A DNA stretch of 64,000 nt from JAXLYX01 sp046351215 (GTDB lineage Bacteria; Myxococcota_A; Polyangia; Polyangiales; Houyiibacteriaceae). The position numbers and the translations under genes are program-made. Location of the stretch: positions 186,001-250,000 of the forward strand of contig JAXLYX010000011.1 in NCBI GenBank assembly GCA_046351215.1, written 5' to 3'. The notes below the pieces were generated by a model, which saw nothing but the letters and a program-made list of their open reading frames with translations, searched no databases and was not told the DNA's origin. Position 1 is the stretch's first letter. Each line of letters starts with the position of its first letter. This document shows positions 1 through 6,984 of this stretch, in pieces.

Positions 1-653
1 GCCAGGACCGCAAGGTCGCGCCGCGCACGCCGATCACCGCGCGCCTCGTGGCGGACCTCCTCAGCGCGTCCGGCGTGAACCGCGTCGTCGCCGTCGACCT
101 CCACGCGGGGCAGATCCAGGGCTTCTTCAACGTGCCCTTCGATCACCTCTACGCGATGCCGGTCTTCCTCGAGCACCTCGCGCCCCGCTTCGCCGAGCCG
201 CCCGTCTTCGTCTCGCCGGACGCCGGCGGCGTCGAGCGCACGCGCGCCTACGCGAAGCGCATCAGCGCGGACCTCGCCATCGTCGACAAGCGCCGCGAGA
301 AGGCGAACGTCTCCGAGGTCATGCACGTGATCGGCGACGTCGCCGGCCGCGAGTGCGTGATCCTCGACGACATGATCGACACGGCCGGCACGCTGACGAA
401 CGCCGCCCGCGCCCTCGCGGAGCGCGGCGCGAAGCGTGTGCTCGCGGCCGCGACCCATCCGGTCCTCAGCGGCCCGGCGGTCGAGCGGATCATCAACTCG
501 CCGCTCGAGGAGGTGCTCGTGACCGACACCATCCCGCTGAGCGCCGCGGCGCAGGCCTCCGGCAAGTTCCGGGTGCTCTCGGTCGCTCGCCTCCTCGGCG
601 AGACGATCAAGCGCATCCACCACAGCGACTCGGTGAGCTCGCTGTTCGTCTGA
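1..653 (+). CDS. prs: Ribose-phosphate pyrophosphokinase, 5' end missing
   Basis: This enzyme makes PRPP from ribose 5-phosphate and ATP in the cytoplasm, feeding purine, pyrimidine, histidine, tryptophan and NAD synthesis. The frame is already open at base 3, and the first visible residues (QDRKVAPRTPITARLVADLL) match an internal Prs segment, so the N-terminal part lies outside the window. The PRPP-binding loop VILDDMIDTAGTL is intact, and the protein ends at a TGA at 651-653. Only 20 bases separate it from rplY, a common prs-rplY-pth order. The GTG at base 48 is internal and not a start. The identification is secure. Confidence 0.96.
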   Translation, partial: QDRKVAPRTPITARLVADLLSASGVNRVVAVDLHAGQIQGFFNVPFDHLYAMPVFLEHLAPRFAEPPVFVSPDAGGVERTRAYAKRISADLAIVDKRREKANVSEVMHVIGDVAGRECVILDDMIDTAGTLTNAARALAERGAKRVLAAATHPVLSGPAVERIINSPLEEVLVTDTIPLSAAAQASGKFRVLSVARLLGETIKRIHHSDSVSSLFV

Positions 654-673
654 TTCAGTAAGGAGCGAGGAAC

Positions 674-1285
674 ATGGCAACGACGACGGTGCAGGCTGAG
701 GTCCGCAAGGAGCGCGGAAAGGGGCCCGCCCGCCGGCTGCGTAACGAGGGCAAGATCCCGGCCGTTCTGTACGGTCAGGGCATCGAGCCGACGCCGCTGA
801 CGGTCTCCCCCAAGGACATCAAGAAGGCCCTCACGGGCGAGAAGGGGCGGAACGTCCTCCTCGACGTCCAGTTCGGTGGACGCTCGGAGCACGCCATGGT
901 CCGCGAGGTCGCGGTCGATCCCGTGAGCCGCGAGCCGATCCACGTCGACTTCTACCGCGTGTCGCTCGACCAGCAGGTCGAGGCCGTGGTGCCGTTCGCG
1001 ACGAAGGGTCGCGCGGTCGGCGTCCAGAAGGGCGGCAAGCTCGGCGTCACCTACCGCACCCTCCCGGTGCGCTGCACGCCGGAGCGCATCCCGACCAAGA
1101 TCGAGGTCGACGTCTCGGCGCTCGACCTCGGCGGCCACATCGCCGTCCAGGACCTCCAGCTCCCCGAGGGCGTGGTCGTCACGCTGCGTCCGCAGCAGAC
1201 GCTCGCCCACGTGTTCGAGGAGCGGGCTCCGAAGCCGGAAGAGGGCGCGGCCCCGGCGGCTGCCGCGGCTCCGGCCAAGAAGTGA
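674..1285 (+). CDS. rplY: 50S ribosomal protein L25 (TL5/CTC family)
   Basis: This protein binds 5S rRNA in the large ribosomal subunit. At 203 residues it is the long CTC/TL5 form: an N-terminal L25 beta-barrel (about residues 5-95), a C-terminal TL5-type beta domain (about 100-185), and a short Ala/Pro/Lys-rich tail. The ATG at 674 follows a good ribosome-binding site (AAGGAGCGAGGAAC). It lies directly between prs and pth, the classic bacterial neighbourhood, and a strong hairpin follows, so it probably ends the prs transcript. Confidence 0.96.
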   Translation: MATTTVQAEVRKERGKGPARRLRNEGKIPAVLYGQGIEPTPLTVSPKDIKKALTGEKGRNVLLDVQFGGRSEHAMVREVAVDPVSREPIHVDFYRVSLDQQVEAVVPFATKGRAVGVQKGGKLGVTYRTLPVRCTPERIPTKIEVDVSALDLGGHIAVQDLQLPEGVVVTLRPQQTLAHVFEERAPKPEEGAAPAAAAAPAKK

Positions 1286-1307
1286 GCCTCTGACGAGGCG
1301 TCGTGAC

Positions 1308-1349
1308 GAGGCCGAGCGTGCGAATCCGCCCGCTCGGCCTCTCGCATTT
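1308..1349 (+). terminator. Intrinsic terminator after rplY
   Basis: A perfect 11-bp inverted repeat, GAGGCCGAGCG (1308-1318) and CGCTCGGCCTC (1331-1341), encloses a 12-base loop and is followed by TCGCATTT. It lies between rplY and pth and should end or attenuate the prs-rplY transcript. Confidence 0.7.
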
Positions 1350-1360
1350 CCGGAGGGTCC

Positions 1361-1921
1361 ATGTTCCTCGTCGCTGGCCTCGGCAACCCCGGGCCCAAGT
1401 ACGCGCAGAACCGGCACAACCTCGGCTTCCTCGTGGTGGAGCGCTTCGCCGATCGCTTCGGCGCGGCTCCCTTCAAGGACAAGTTCAAGGGCCGCTTCAC
1501 CAAGGCCGCCGTCGGCCCGCACGACGTCGTGCTCCTCGAGCCGCTCACCTACATGAACCTGAGCGGCGAGTCCGTGCAGCCCGCGATGGCGTTCTTCCGG
1601 GTCGAGCCGGGGCGCGTGATCTGCGTCCACGACGAGCTCGACCTCCCGTACGGGACGGTGCGCATCAAGGTCGGCGGAGGCGCCGCCGGGCACAACGGCC
1701 TGAAGTCGCTGATCCAGCACTGCGGGCAGGACTTCGTACGCATCCGCATGGGCATCGGGCGTCCGCCGAAGGGGAGCACCGAGAGCTACGTCCTCGGCGA
1801 CTTCCCGGCGGCCGAGCGTGCCGAGCTCCCCGACTTCCTCGACCGGGCCTGCGACGCGCTCGAGGCGATCGTGCGTGACGGGGTCGGGCCGGCCATGAAC
1901 AAGCACAACCAGAAGGCGTGA
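1361..1921 (+). CDS. pth: Peptidyl-tRNA hydrolase
   Basis: Pth releases peptides from peptidyl-tRNA that has dropped off the ribosome. The protein is 186 residues, the usual length. It shows GNPG near the N-terminus with the invariant Asn at residue 9, the catalytic His in RHNLGF at residue 19, MNLSG, the DELD segment and GAAGHNGLKS. The ATG at 1361 follows CGGAGGGTCC, a good ribosome-binding site. It is separated from rplY by a terminator hairpin and precedes the rpsF operon promoter, so it may be transcribed largely on its own. Confidence 0.96.
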   Translation: MFLVAGLGNPGPKYAQNRHNLGFLVVERFADRFGAAPFKDKFKGRFTKAAVGPHDVVLLEPLTYMNLSGESVQPAMAFFRVEPGRVICVHDELDLPYGTVRIKVGGGAAGHNGLKSLIQHCGQDFVRIRMGIGRPPKGSTESYVLGDFPAAERAELPDFLDRACDALEAIVRDGVGPAMNKHNQKA

Positions 1922-2029
1922 GCCGCGGCCGGATCCGGGCGCCCGTCCGGAACCTCCCGAATTCACGCCGGATCCCGCGGCGCTTCCCTGGTTTCGGCCT
2001 TCCTGGGCGTGGAACGCGTGCTCCCGCCC

Positions 2030-2057
2030 TTGTCCGCGCGCCGATTTCTGGTATACC
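2030..2057 (+). promoter_or_regulatory. Likely sigma-70-type promoter of the rpsF operon
   Basis: TTGTCC at 2030-2035, a 16-base spacer and TATACC at 2052-2057 match housekeeping promoter hexamers and stand out in the GC-rich context. Transcription would start near 2063, giving a leader of about 50 bases before rpsF. The assignment is by inspection only. Confidence 0.5.
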
Positions 2058-2062
2058 GCCGC

Positions 2063-2115
2063 TCCCTTTCCTCGCTCCGGCACGTTGCCGGGGCCTCACG
2101 TCCAGGAGGAAGACT
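2063..2115 (+). promoter_or_regulatory. rpsF leader with small hairpin
   Basis: The presumed untranslated leader contains a perfect 6-bp hairpin, CCGGCA-CGT-TGCCGG (2077-2091), followed by GGGCC and the ribosome-binding site AGGAGGAAGAC. S6-S18 leaders in many bacteria bind the S6:S18 complex through a CCG-containing hairpin for autoregulation. This leader is in the right place with a GCCGG element, but I cannot show that it folds like the known motif. Confidence 0.3.
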
Positions 2116-2667
2116 TTGGCCATTGCAAGCGCCGCGGCGACCAAGAAGTGGGCCCGCGAATACGAGACCATCTACATCCTGAAGCCGAACGTCGATCCGG
2201 AAGAGGCGGCGAAGATCGCCGGCCGCATTCCCGAGGTCGTCGAGCGTCTCGGCGGCAAGGTCACGAAGGTCGACAACTGGGGCAAGCGCAAGCTCGCCTA
2301 TCCGATCGCGAAGCTGACCCGCGGCATCTTCATCCTCGTGAAGTACGTGGGCTACAACGACCTCGTCGCCGAGGTCGAGCGCAACCTGCGTCTCTTCGAC
2401 TCGGTCATCCGCTACCAGACGATCGTCAACGAGGGCAGCCTCGACCTGGCGAACGTCGTGGTCGATCCGGAGGAAGTGAAGTTCCTCCCGATCGAGGCGA
2501 GCACCGAGGAAGAGCCGGAGCTCGACGCCGCGCAGCGGCTCGGCCTCGTCCCGGTCGAGGGCGAGGAGCGTCGCCGTGGCCCGTCGTCCCCCGAGGACGA
2601 GGGCTTCGACGACCTCGAGGCCGAGGAGCCTGCGGACGCGGGTGAAGACACGGGCAGCGACGACTGA
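2116..2667 (+). CDS. rpsF: 30S ribosomal protein S6 with long acidic C-terminal tail
   Basis: S6 pairs with S18 on the platform of the small ribosomal subunit. The open frame extends upstream to 1918, but the S6 domain begins with YETIYILKPN and a TTG at 2116 sits 5 bases after AGGAGGA, so TTG is taken as the start, giving 183 residues. The S6 fold occupies about residues 15-110. The rest is an unusually long acidic, Pro-containing tail ending in DAGEDTGSDD. It is the first gene of an rpsF-rpsR-rplI operon, 11 bases before rpsR. Confidence 0.93.
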   Translation: MAIASAAATKKWAREYETIYILKPNVDPEEAAKIAGRIPEVVERLGGKVTKVDNWGKRKLAYPIAKLTRGIFILVKYVGYNDLVAEVERNLRLFDSVIRYQTIVNEGSLDLANVVVDPEEVKFLPIEASTEEEPELDAAQRLGLVPVEGEERRRGPSSPEDEGFDDLEAEEPADAGEDTGSDD

Positions 2668-2678
2668 GAGGTGCACAG

Positions 2679-2978
2679 ATGAACGATTTCGATGACAGGG
2701 ATGGCGCCTCCTTCGACGAGGGCCGTGGTCGCGACGGGGATCCCCTCGGTCTCCGCCGCCGTCGTGGTGGCAAGAAGCGCGCGCCGGGTTTCACCGCGGA
2801 GCCGGACTTCGTGTTCGACTACAAGGACCCGCAGCAGCTCAAGTACTTCATCACCGAGCGCGGCAAGATCGTGCCGCGTCGCATCAGTGGTCTCTCGGCG
2901 AAGCAGCAGCGTGAGCTCACCCAGGCGGTGAAGCGCGCGCGCACCATCGCTCTGCTTCCCTACACCGCGGTGAAGTGA
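2679..2978 (+). CDS. rpsR: 30S ribosomal protein S18 with N-terminal extension
   Basis: S18 is the partner of S6 in the small subunit. The protein is 99 residues; the conserved core (FDYKDPQQLKYFITERGKIVPRR and the following helix) fills roughly residues 45-95. About 40 residues of mixed acidic and Arg/Gly-rich sequence precede it. The core has no zinc-binding cysteines. GAGGTG just upstream of the ATG serves as the ribosome-binding site. It lies between rpsF and rplI with 7-11 base gaps, so the three are co-transcribed. Confidence 0.95.
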   Translation: MNDFDDRDGASFDEGRGRDGDPLGLRRRRGGKKRAPGFTAEPDFVFDYKDPQQLKYFITERGKIVPRRISGLSAKQQRELTQAVKRARTIALLPYTAVK

Positions 2979-2985
2979 GGAGAAC

Positions 2986-3447
2986 ATGGCGAGCCACGTT
3001 CAGGTCGTCCTGAAGCAGGACGTCGAGAATCTCGGTCGGTCGGGCGAGCTCGTCCGCGTCCGTCCGGGCTACGCCCGCAACTACCTGCTCCCCCGCGGCT
3101 TCGCGCAGCTCGCGACGCGTGGGAACATCAAGCAGATCGAGCACGAGAAGCAGGCTGCCCTGCGTCGCGCTGCGAAGGTCCGCTCCGAGCAGGAAGAGAT
3201 CGCGGAGAAGCTCAAGAAGGTCGTCGTGATGATCGCCAAGGAGGTCGGCGAAGAGGGCCGTCTCTTCGGTTCGGTCACCGCGGGCGACATCGCCGATGGC
3301 CTCAAGGTCAAGGGCTACGACATCGACAAGAAGAAGCTCGTCCTCCCGGACGAGGCGATCAAGACCGTCGGCACCTACGAGATCGGCGTCCGGCTGCTCG
3401 GCGGCGTCACGGCGAAGATCAAGGTCGAGGTCAAGACCGCGGCTTGA
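2986..3447 (+). CDS. rplI: 50S ribosomal protein L9
   Basis: L9 binds 23S rRNA and limits frameshifting. The protein is 153 residues, full length for the family: an N-terminal domain (VQVVLKQDVENLG, then GYARNYLLPRGFA), a long connecting helix around residues 45-80 rich in Lys/Arg/Glu, and a C-terminal domain. GGAG precedes the ATG. It is the last gene of the rpsF-rpsR-rplI operon; a strong terminator separates it from dnaB. Confidence 0.97.
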   Translation: MASHVQVVLKQDVENLGRSGELVRVRPGYARNYLLPRGFAQLATRGNIKQIEHEKQAALRRAAKVRSEQEEIAEKLKKVVVMIAKEVGEEGRLFGSVTAGDIADGLKVKGYDIDKKKLVLPDEAIKTVGTYEIGVRLLGGVTAKIKVEVKTAA

Positions 3448-3477
3448 GCCGGATCCCGCTCGCGCGGGGTGAATCGA

Positions 3478-3510
3478 ACGGGGACCGGGTGTATGCTCGG
3501 TCCCCGTTTC
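3478..3510 (+). terminator. Intrinsic terminator after rplI
   Basis: ACGGGGACCG (3478-3487) and CGGTCCCCGT (3498-3507) form a perfect 10-bp stem with a 10-base loop, followed by TTTCGTTT. This is a textbook rho-independent terminator. It sits only 17 bases before the dnaB start, so some readthrough into dnaB is likely. Confidence 0.8.
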
Positions 3511-3526
3511 GTTTGGCAGGACGTCG

Positions 3527-4960
3527 ATGGCGCAGGGCTTCGAGAGGAAGAAGGAGAAGAAGGCGCCTGCCCCGGTGGTCGACGGCCTGCGCGTGCCTCC
3601 GAACGCACTCGACGCCGAGCGCGCGGTGCTCGGCGGCGCCCTGCTCGAGAACGACGCGATCAACACCGTGCTCGAGATCCTCTCGCCCGAGGACTTCTAC
3701 AGCGAGGCGAACGGTCGGATCTACGAGGCGATGCTCTCGCTCTTCCGCCGGAGCCAGCCCGTCGATCACGTCACGCTCCGCGAGGAGCTCGTGCACACGG
3801 GCAAGCTCGCGATCGTCGGCGGCGACGAGTACCTCCTCTCGCTGACGAACACGATCCCGACCGTCGCGAACATCGAGGCACACGCCAAGATCGTCCGCGA
3901 GAAGTCGGTCGTGCGGCGCCTCATCACCGCTTGCCACGAGATCGCGGCGAGCGGCTACGGCGAGTACGGCGAGGTCGAGCAGTTCCTCGATCATGCCGAG
4001 TCCACGGTCTTCAACGTCGCCAAGGAGCGAGCGAAGAATCCGTACGAGCACGTCCGCGACGTCGTCATGCGGGCGTTCGAGCAGATCCAGAAGACGGCCG
4101 AGCGGGGCGGCACGATCACGGGCCTGCCGACGGGCTTCCTGAAAGTCGACGAGATGACGGCCGGCATGCACCCCGGCGACCTGATCATCATCGCGGGCCG
4201 TCCCGGCATGGGAAAGACCTCGTTCGCGATGAACGTCGCGGTCAACGCGTGCATGACGAAGACCGACGGCAAGTACAGCCCCGTCGCCGTCTTCTCGCTC
4301 GAGATGCCGAAGGAGCAGCTCGTCCAGCGCATGCTCTCGTCCGAGGGCCGCGTCGACAGCTCCCGCCTCCGCAAGGGGCAGCTCGTCCGCGACGACTGGC
4401 CGAAGCTCGCGCAGGCCGCGGGCGCGCTCGCCGAGATGCCGATCTTCATCGACGACACGCCGGCGATCTCGCTGATCGAGCTCCGCTCGAAGGCCCGCCG
4501 CATCCGGGCCGAGCACGGCCTCTCGCTGATCGTCATCGACTACCTCCAGCTCATGCGCTCGGGCTCGCGCAACGACTCGCGCGAGCAGGAGATCAGCGAG
4601 ATCTCGCGGAACCTGAAGGCGCTCGCGAAGGAGCTCTCGCTCCCGATCATCGCGCTCTCCCAGCTGAACCGCTCGGTCGAGACGCGGGCCGGCAAGGACA
4701 AGCGTCCGCAGCTCTCGGACCTGCGCGAGTCGGGCGCCATCGAGCAGGACGCCGACACGATCTGGTTCGTCTACCGCGACGAGGTCTACAACCGCGAGAC
4801 CCCGGAGAAGGGCGTCGCCGAGATCATCATCGGCAAGCAGCGTGCGGGTCCGACCGGGACCGCCCGCGTGAAGTTCTTCCACGAGTTCACGCGCTTCGAC
4901 AACCTCGCCGAGGGCGAGATGTACGGCGAGTACGGCGGCAGCGAATTCGCCGACGGCTGA
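3527..4960 (+). CDS. dnaB: Replicative DNA helicase DnaB
   Basis: The hexameric 5'-3' helicase that opens the replication fork. The protein has 477 residues, usual for the family. The N-terminal DnaB domain (about 25-130) contains PPNALDAERAVLGG. The RecA-like ATPase domain starts near 195 with Walker A GRPGMGKT at 224-231, a Walker B-like LIVIDYLQL, and the H4-type LSQLNRSVE...RPQLSDLRESG segment. No intein is visible. It follows rplI, as in many bacteria. AGGACG precedes the ATG. Confidence 0.97.
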   Translation: MAQGFERKKEKKAPAPVVDGLRVPPNALDAERAVLGGALLENDAINTVLEILSPEDFYSEANGRIYEAMLSLFRRSQPVDHVTLREELVHTGKLAIVGGDEYLLSLTNTIPTVANIEAHAKIVREKSVVRRLITACHEIAASGYGEYGEVEQFLDHAESTVFNVAKERAKNPYEHVRDVVMRAFEQIQKTAERGGTITGLPTGFLKVDEMTAGMHPGDLIIIAGRPGMGKTSFAMNVAVNACMTKTDGKYSPVAVFSLEMPKEQLVQRMLSSEGRVDSSRLRKGQLVRDDWPKLAQAAGALAEMPIFIDDTPAISLIELRSKARRIRAEHGLSLIVIDYLQLMRSGSRNDSREQEISEISRNLKALAKELSLPIIALSQLNRSVETRAGKDKRPQLSDLRESGAIEQDADTIWFVYRDEVYNRETPEKGVAEIIIGKQRAGPTGTARVKFFHEFTRFDNLAEGEMYGEYGGSEFADG

Positions 4961-4999
4961 GCTACGTGCGCCCGCCCTCCTGCCCGGCGCCGACCTCCC

Positions 5000-5029
5000 G
5001 GGGGGGGGCGGGGGCTGACAATTGTCAGC
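5000..5029. promoter_or_regulatory. 16-bp perfect palindrome beside poly-G tracts
   Basis: GCTGACAATTGTCAGC at 5014-5029 is a perfect 16-bp palindrome in the dnaB to FadL-like gene gap, about 120 bases before the latter. Immediately before it are runs of nine and five guanines (5000-5008, 5010-5014). The palindrome looks like a dimeric regulator operator, but I recognise no regulator for it. It is AT-richer than its surroundings. Confidence 0.4.
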
Positions 5030-5041
5030 GCTCGCCGTCCC

Positions 5042-5073
5042 CGTTCGGGGAGATCGGCCGAACGACCGTTTTT
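5042..5073 (+). terminator. Probable terminator after dnaB
   Basis: CGTTCGG (5042-5048) pairs with CCGAACG (5058-5064) and is followed after four bases by TTTTT (5069-5073), the longest T run in the region. It would end dnaB transcription. Confidence 0.55.
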
Positions 5074-5147
5074 GCGCACCAAACTGAACTCGAATTCGGT
5101 TACAAACGCGACAGCCCTTCTTACGGGCGCAAGCGACGGGGAATCGA

Positions 5148-6833
5148 ATGCGACAGGTGGTCCGAACGAGACTGGCTCTTCTTCTGGGGCTCGTGGCCTC
5201 GACCCTGGCCCCGGGCGTGGCGCACGCCGGCGGCTTCGAGTACGCGGGTGCCGGCACGCGCGGGATCGCGCGCGGTGGCGCGTTCGTGGCGAGCGCGAAC
5301 GACCCGATGGCGGTGATGCTCAACCCGGCGAACCTCGCGGGTCCGGTGCAGGGGCTCCAGCTCCACGTCAGCGTGGCGGGCCTCTTCAACCGGGTCTGTT
5401 TCGATCGCGACGGTACGTACACGAACGATCCGACGACGGGCGTCGACACGCGCGTGTTCCTCGCCGACGTGAACACGCAGAGCATCTACGGCACGACGCG
5501 GGACTACGAGAACACCAGCTTCTCGCAGGTCTGCAACGGCCAGACGGTGAGCCCGGTGCCCGAGGTGGCGCTCTCGTGGCGCATCAACGACAAGCTCGGC
5601 GTCGGCTTCGGCCTCGTCGCGCCGACGGCCCCCGGCTTCAGCCAATACGGCAGCGTGAAGGACGGCCGCGCCGGCACGGTGGCGGCTCCCGCCGGCGTCT
5701 CGCCGCTCGGCTACCTGCCGGCGTCGAGCCGCTACATGCTGATCACCGCGAACCTGCTGATCGTCTATCCGCAGTTCTCGATCGGCTACGCGGTGCATCC
5801 GCGCTTCCGCATCGGCGCCGCCTTCGCCCCCGGCATCTCGCAGGTCAGCTTCACGAAATTCACCCAGCCCTACGCGGGCGAGCAGCTGCCCTACGACATC
5901 TACACGAAGATCCACGCCTCCGACTGGTTCGTCCCGCGCGCGACGGCCTCGTTCCAGGCGACGCCGGTCGACGGTTTCGACATCGCCGGCTTCTTCACGT
6001 ACCAGGGCGACATCGACGCGTCGGGCGACGTGACCCTGCAGGGCATGTACAACGTCGATCCGTCGAACTACCTGCCGGGCGATCAGCCGAACCTCACGGT
6101 CAACGGCGCGCAGATGAAGAGCAAGCAGCCCTTCCAGATGGGCCTCGCCTTCCGCTACGCACGCGCCCTGCCGGACTCGGTCACCCGCGTCCGCCGGTTC
6201 AACGACTCGCTCGAGAACAACCGTTGGGACCTCGAGCTCGACCTCGGCTACGAGCTGAACTCGCGCGTCGACCAGTTCAACATCCGCCTCCACAACGGCG
6301 GTGACGTCCCGACGCCCGAGAGCCCCTGGCCGCAGCTGACGATCGCCCCCGGCGTCACCGCCGGCGTGCCCCCCGTCCCCGCGCCGCTCCGCCACAACTG
6401 GAAGAACCAGTTCACGGCCCGTCTCGGCGGCGACTACAACATCATCCCGGGCCGGTTCGCCTGGAGCGGCGGCTTCTCGTACGAGACCAACGGCGTCCAG
6501 AAGGGCTACGCCCAGCTCGACTTCCAGCCGTTCCAGCGCGTCGGCCTCCACACGGGCTTCCTCGTCCGCGTCGGCCGGACCGACCTCTCGTTCGCGGCGG
6601 CGCACTACTTCCAGCAGACCGTCACCCAGAACTCGCTCGCGGCCTGTCCCCAGATCGCGGCGGACGGCACCTCGTGCGCGACCGGTGTTCCCGGCGGTGG
6701 CGCCGACGGCTACGGCGTCTACCAGACCATCGCCTCGCCCTCGATCGCGGGTCCGCCGACCATCGTCAACAGCGGCCGCATCCAGTCGGGCATGACCATC
6801 GTCTCGCTCGGCATGTCGTATCACTTCCGCTGA
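5148..6833 (+). CDS. FadL/OmpP1-family outer-membrane channel
   Basis: A 561-residue outer-membrane beta-barrel of the family that imports long-chain fatty acids or other hydrophobic compounds. A signal peptide (about residues 1-27, ending AHA) is followed by FEYAGAGTRGIARGGAFVAS and the family-typical DPMAVMLNPANLAG. The rest alternates amphipathic strands, and the C-terminus (SLGMSYHFR) ends in an aromatic-x-Arg type barrel signal. It is a single-gene unit between a terminator on each side and may be controlled by the palindrome upstream. The transported substrate cannot be told. Confidence 0.82.
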   Translation: MRQVVRTRLALLLGLVASTLAPGVAHAGGFEYAGAGTRGIARGGAFVASANDPMAVMLNPANLAGPVQGLQLHVSVAGLFNRVCFDRDGTYTNDPTTGVDTRVFLADVNTQSIYGTTRDYENTSFSQVCNGQTVSPVPEVALSWRINDKLGVGFGLVAPTAPGFSQYGSVKDGRAGTVAAPAGVSPLGYLPASSRYMLITANLLIVYPQFSIGYAVHPRFRIGAAFAPGISQVSFTKFTQPYAGEQLPYDIYTKIHASDWFVPRATASFQATPVDGFDIAGFFTYQGDIDASGDVTLQGMYNVDPSNYLPGDQPNLTVNGAQMKSKQPFQMGLAFRYARALPDSVTRVRRFNDSLENNRWDLELDLGYELNSRVDQFNIRLHNGGDVPTPESPWPQLTIAPGVTAGVPPVPAPLRHNWKNQFTARLGGDYNIIPGRFAWSGGFSYETNGVQKGYAQLDFQPFQRVGLHTGFLVRVGRTDLSFAAAHYFQQTVTQNSLAACPQIAADGTSCATGVPGGGADGYGVYQTIASPSIAGPPTIVNSGRIQSGMTIVSLGMSYHFR

Positions 6834-6860
6834 GCGACGACGCCCTCCGAAGACCAGGAC

Positions 6861-6894
6861 GGCCCCGGGGTGACCCCCGGGGCCTTCGTCGTTT
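6861..6894 (+). terminator. Intrinsic terminator after FadL-like gene
   Basis: GGCCCCGGGG (6861-6870) and CCCCGGGGCC (6875-6884) form a perfect 10-bp stem with a 4-base loop, followed by TTCGTCGTTT. Confidence 0.8.
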
Positions 6895-6984
6895 CCGGGT
6901 GTGCCGAAAGTGGTCTCGCCCCATGGCGGTCCCGCGGCGTCCCTGCTAGATCCGGCGCCGCCCCCATCCCCCGAGGTACGAGGA

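Noticed and set aside
3469..5316. A 615-codon plus-strand frame over dnaB
   Set aside because: It is a shifted frame of dnaB, with Arg/Ala-rich translation and no domain.
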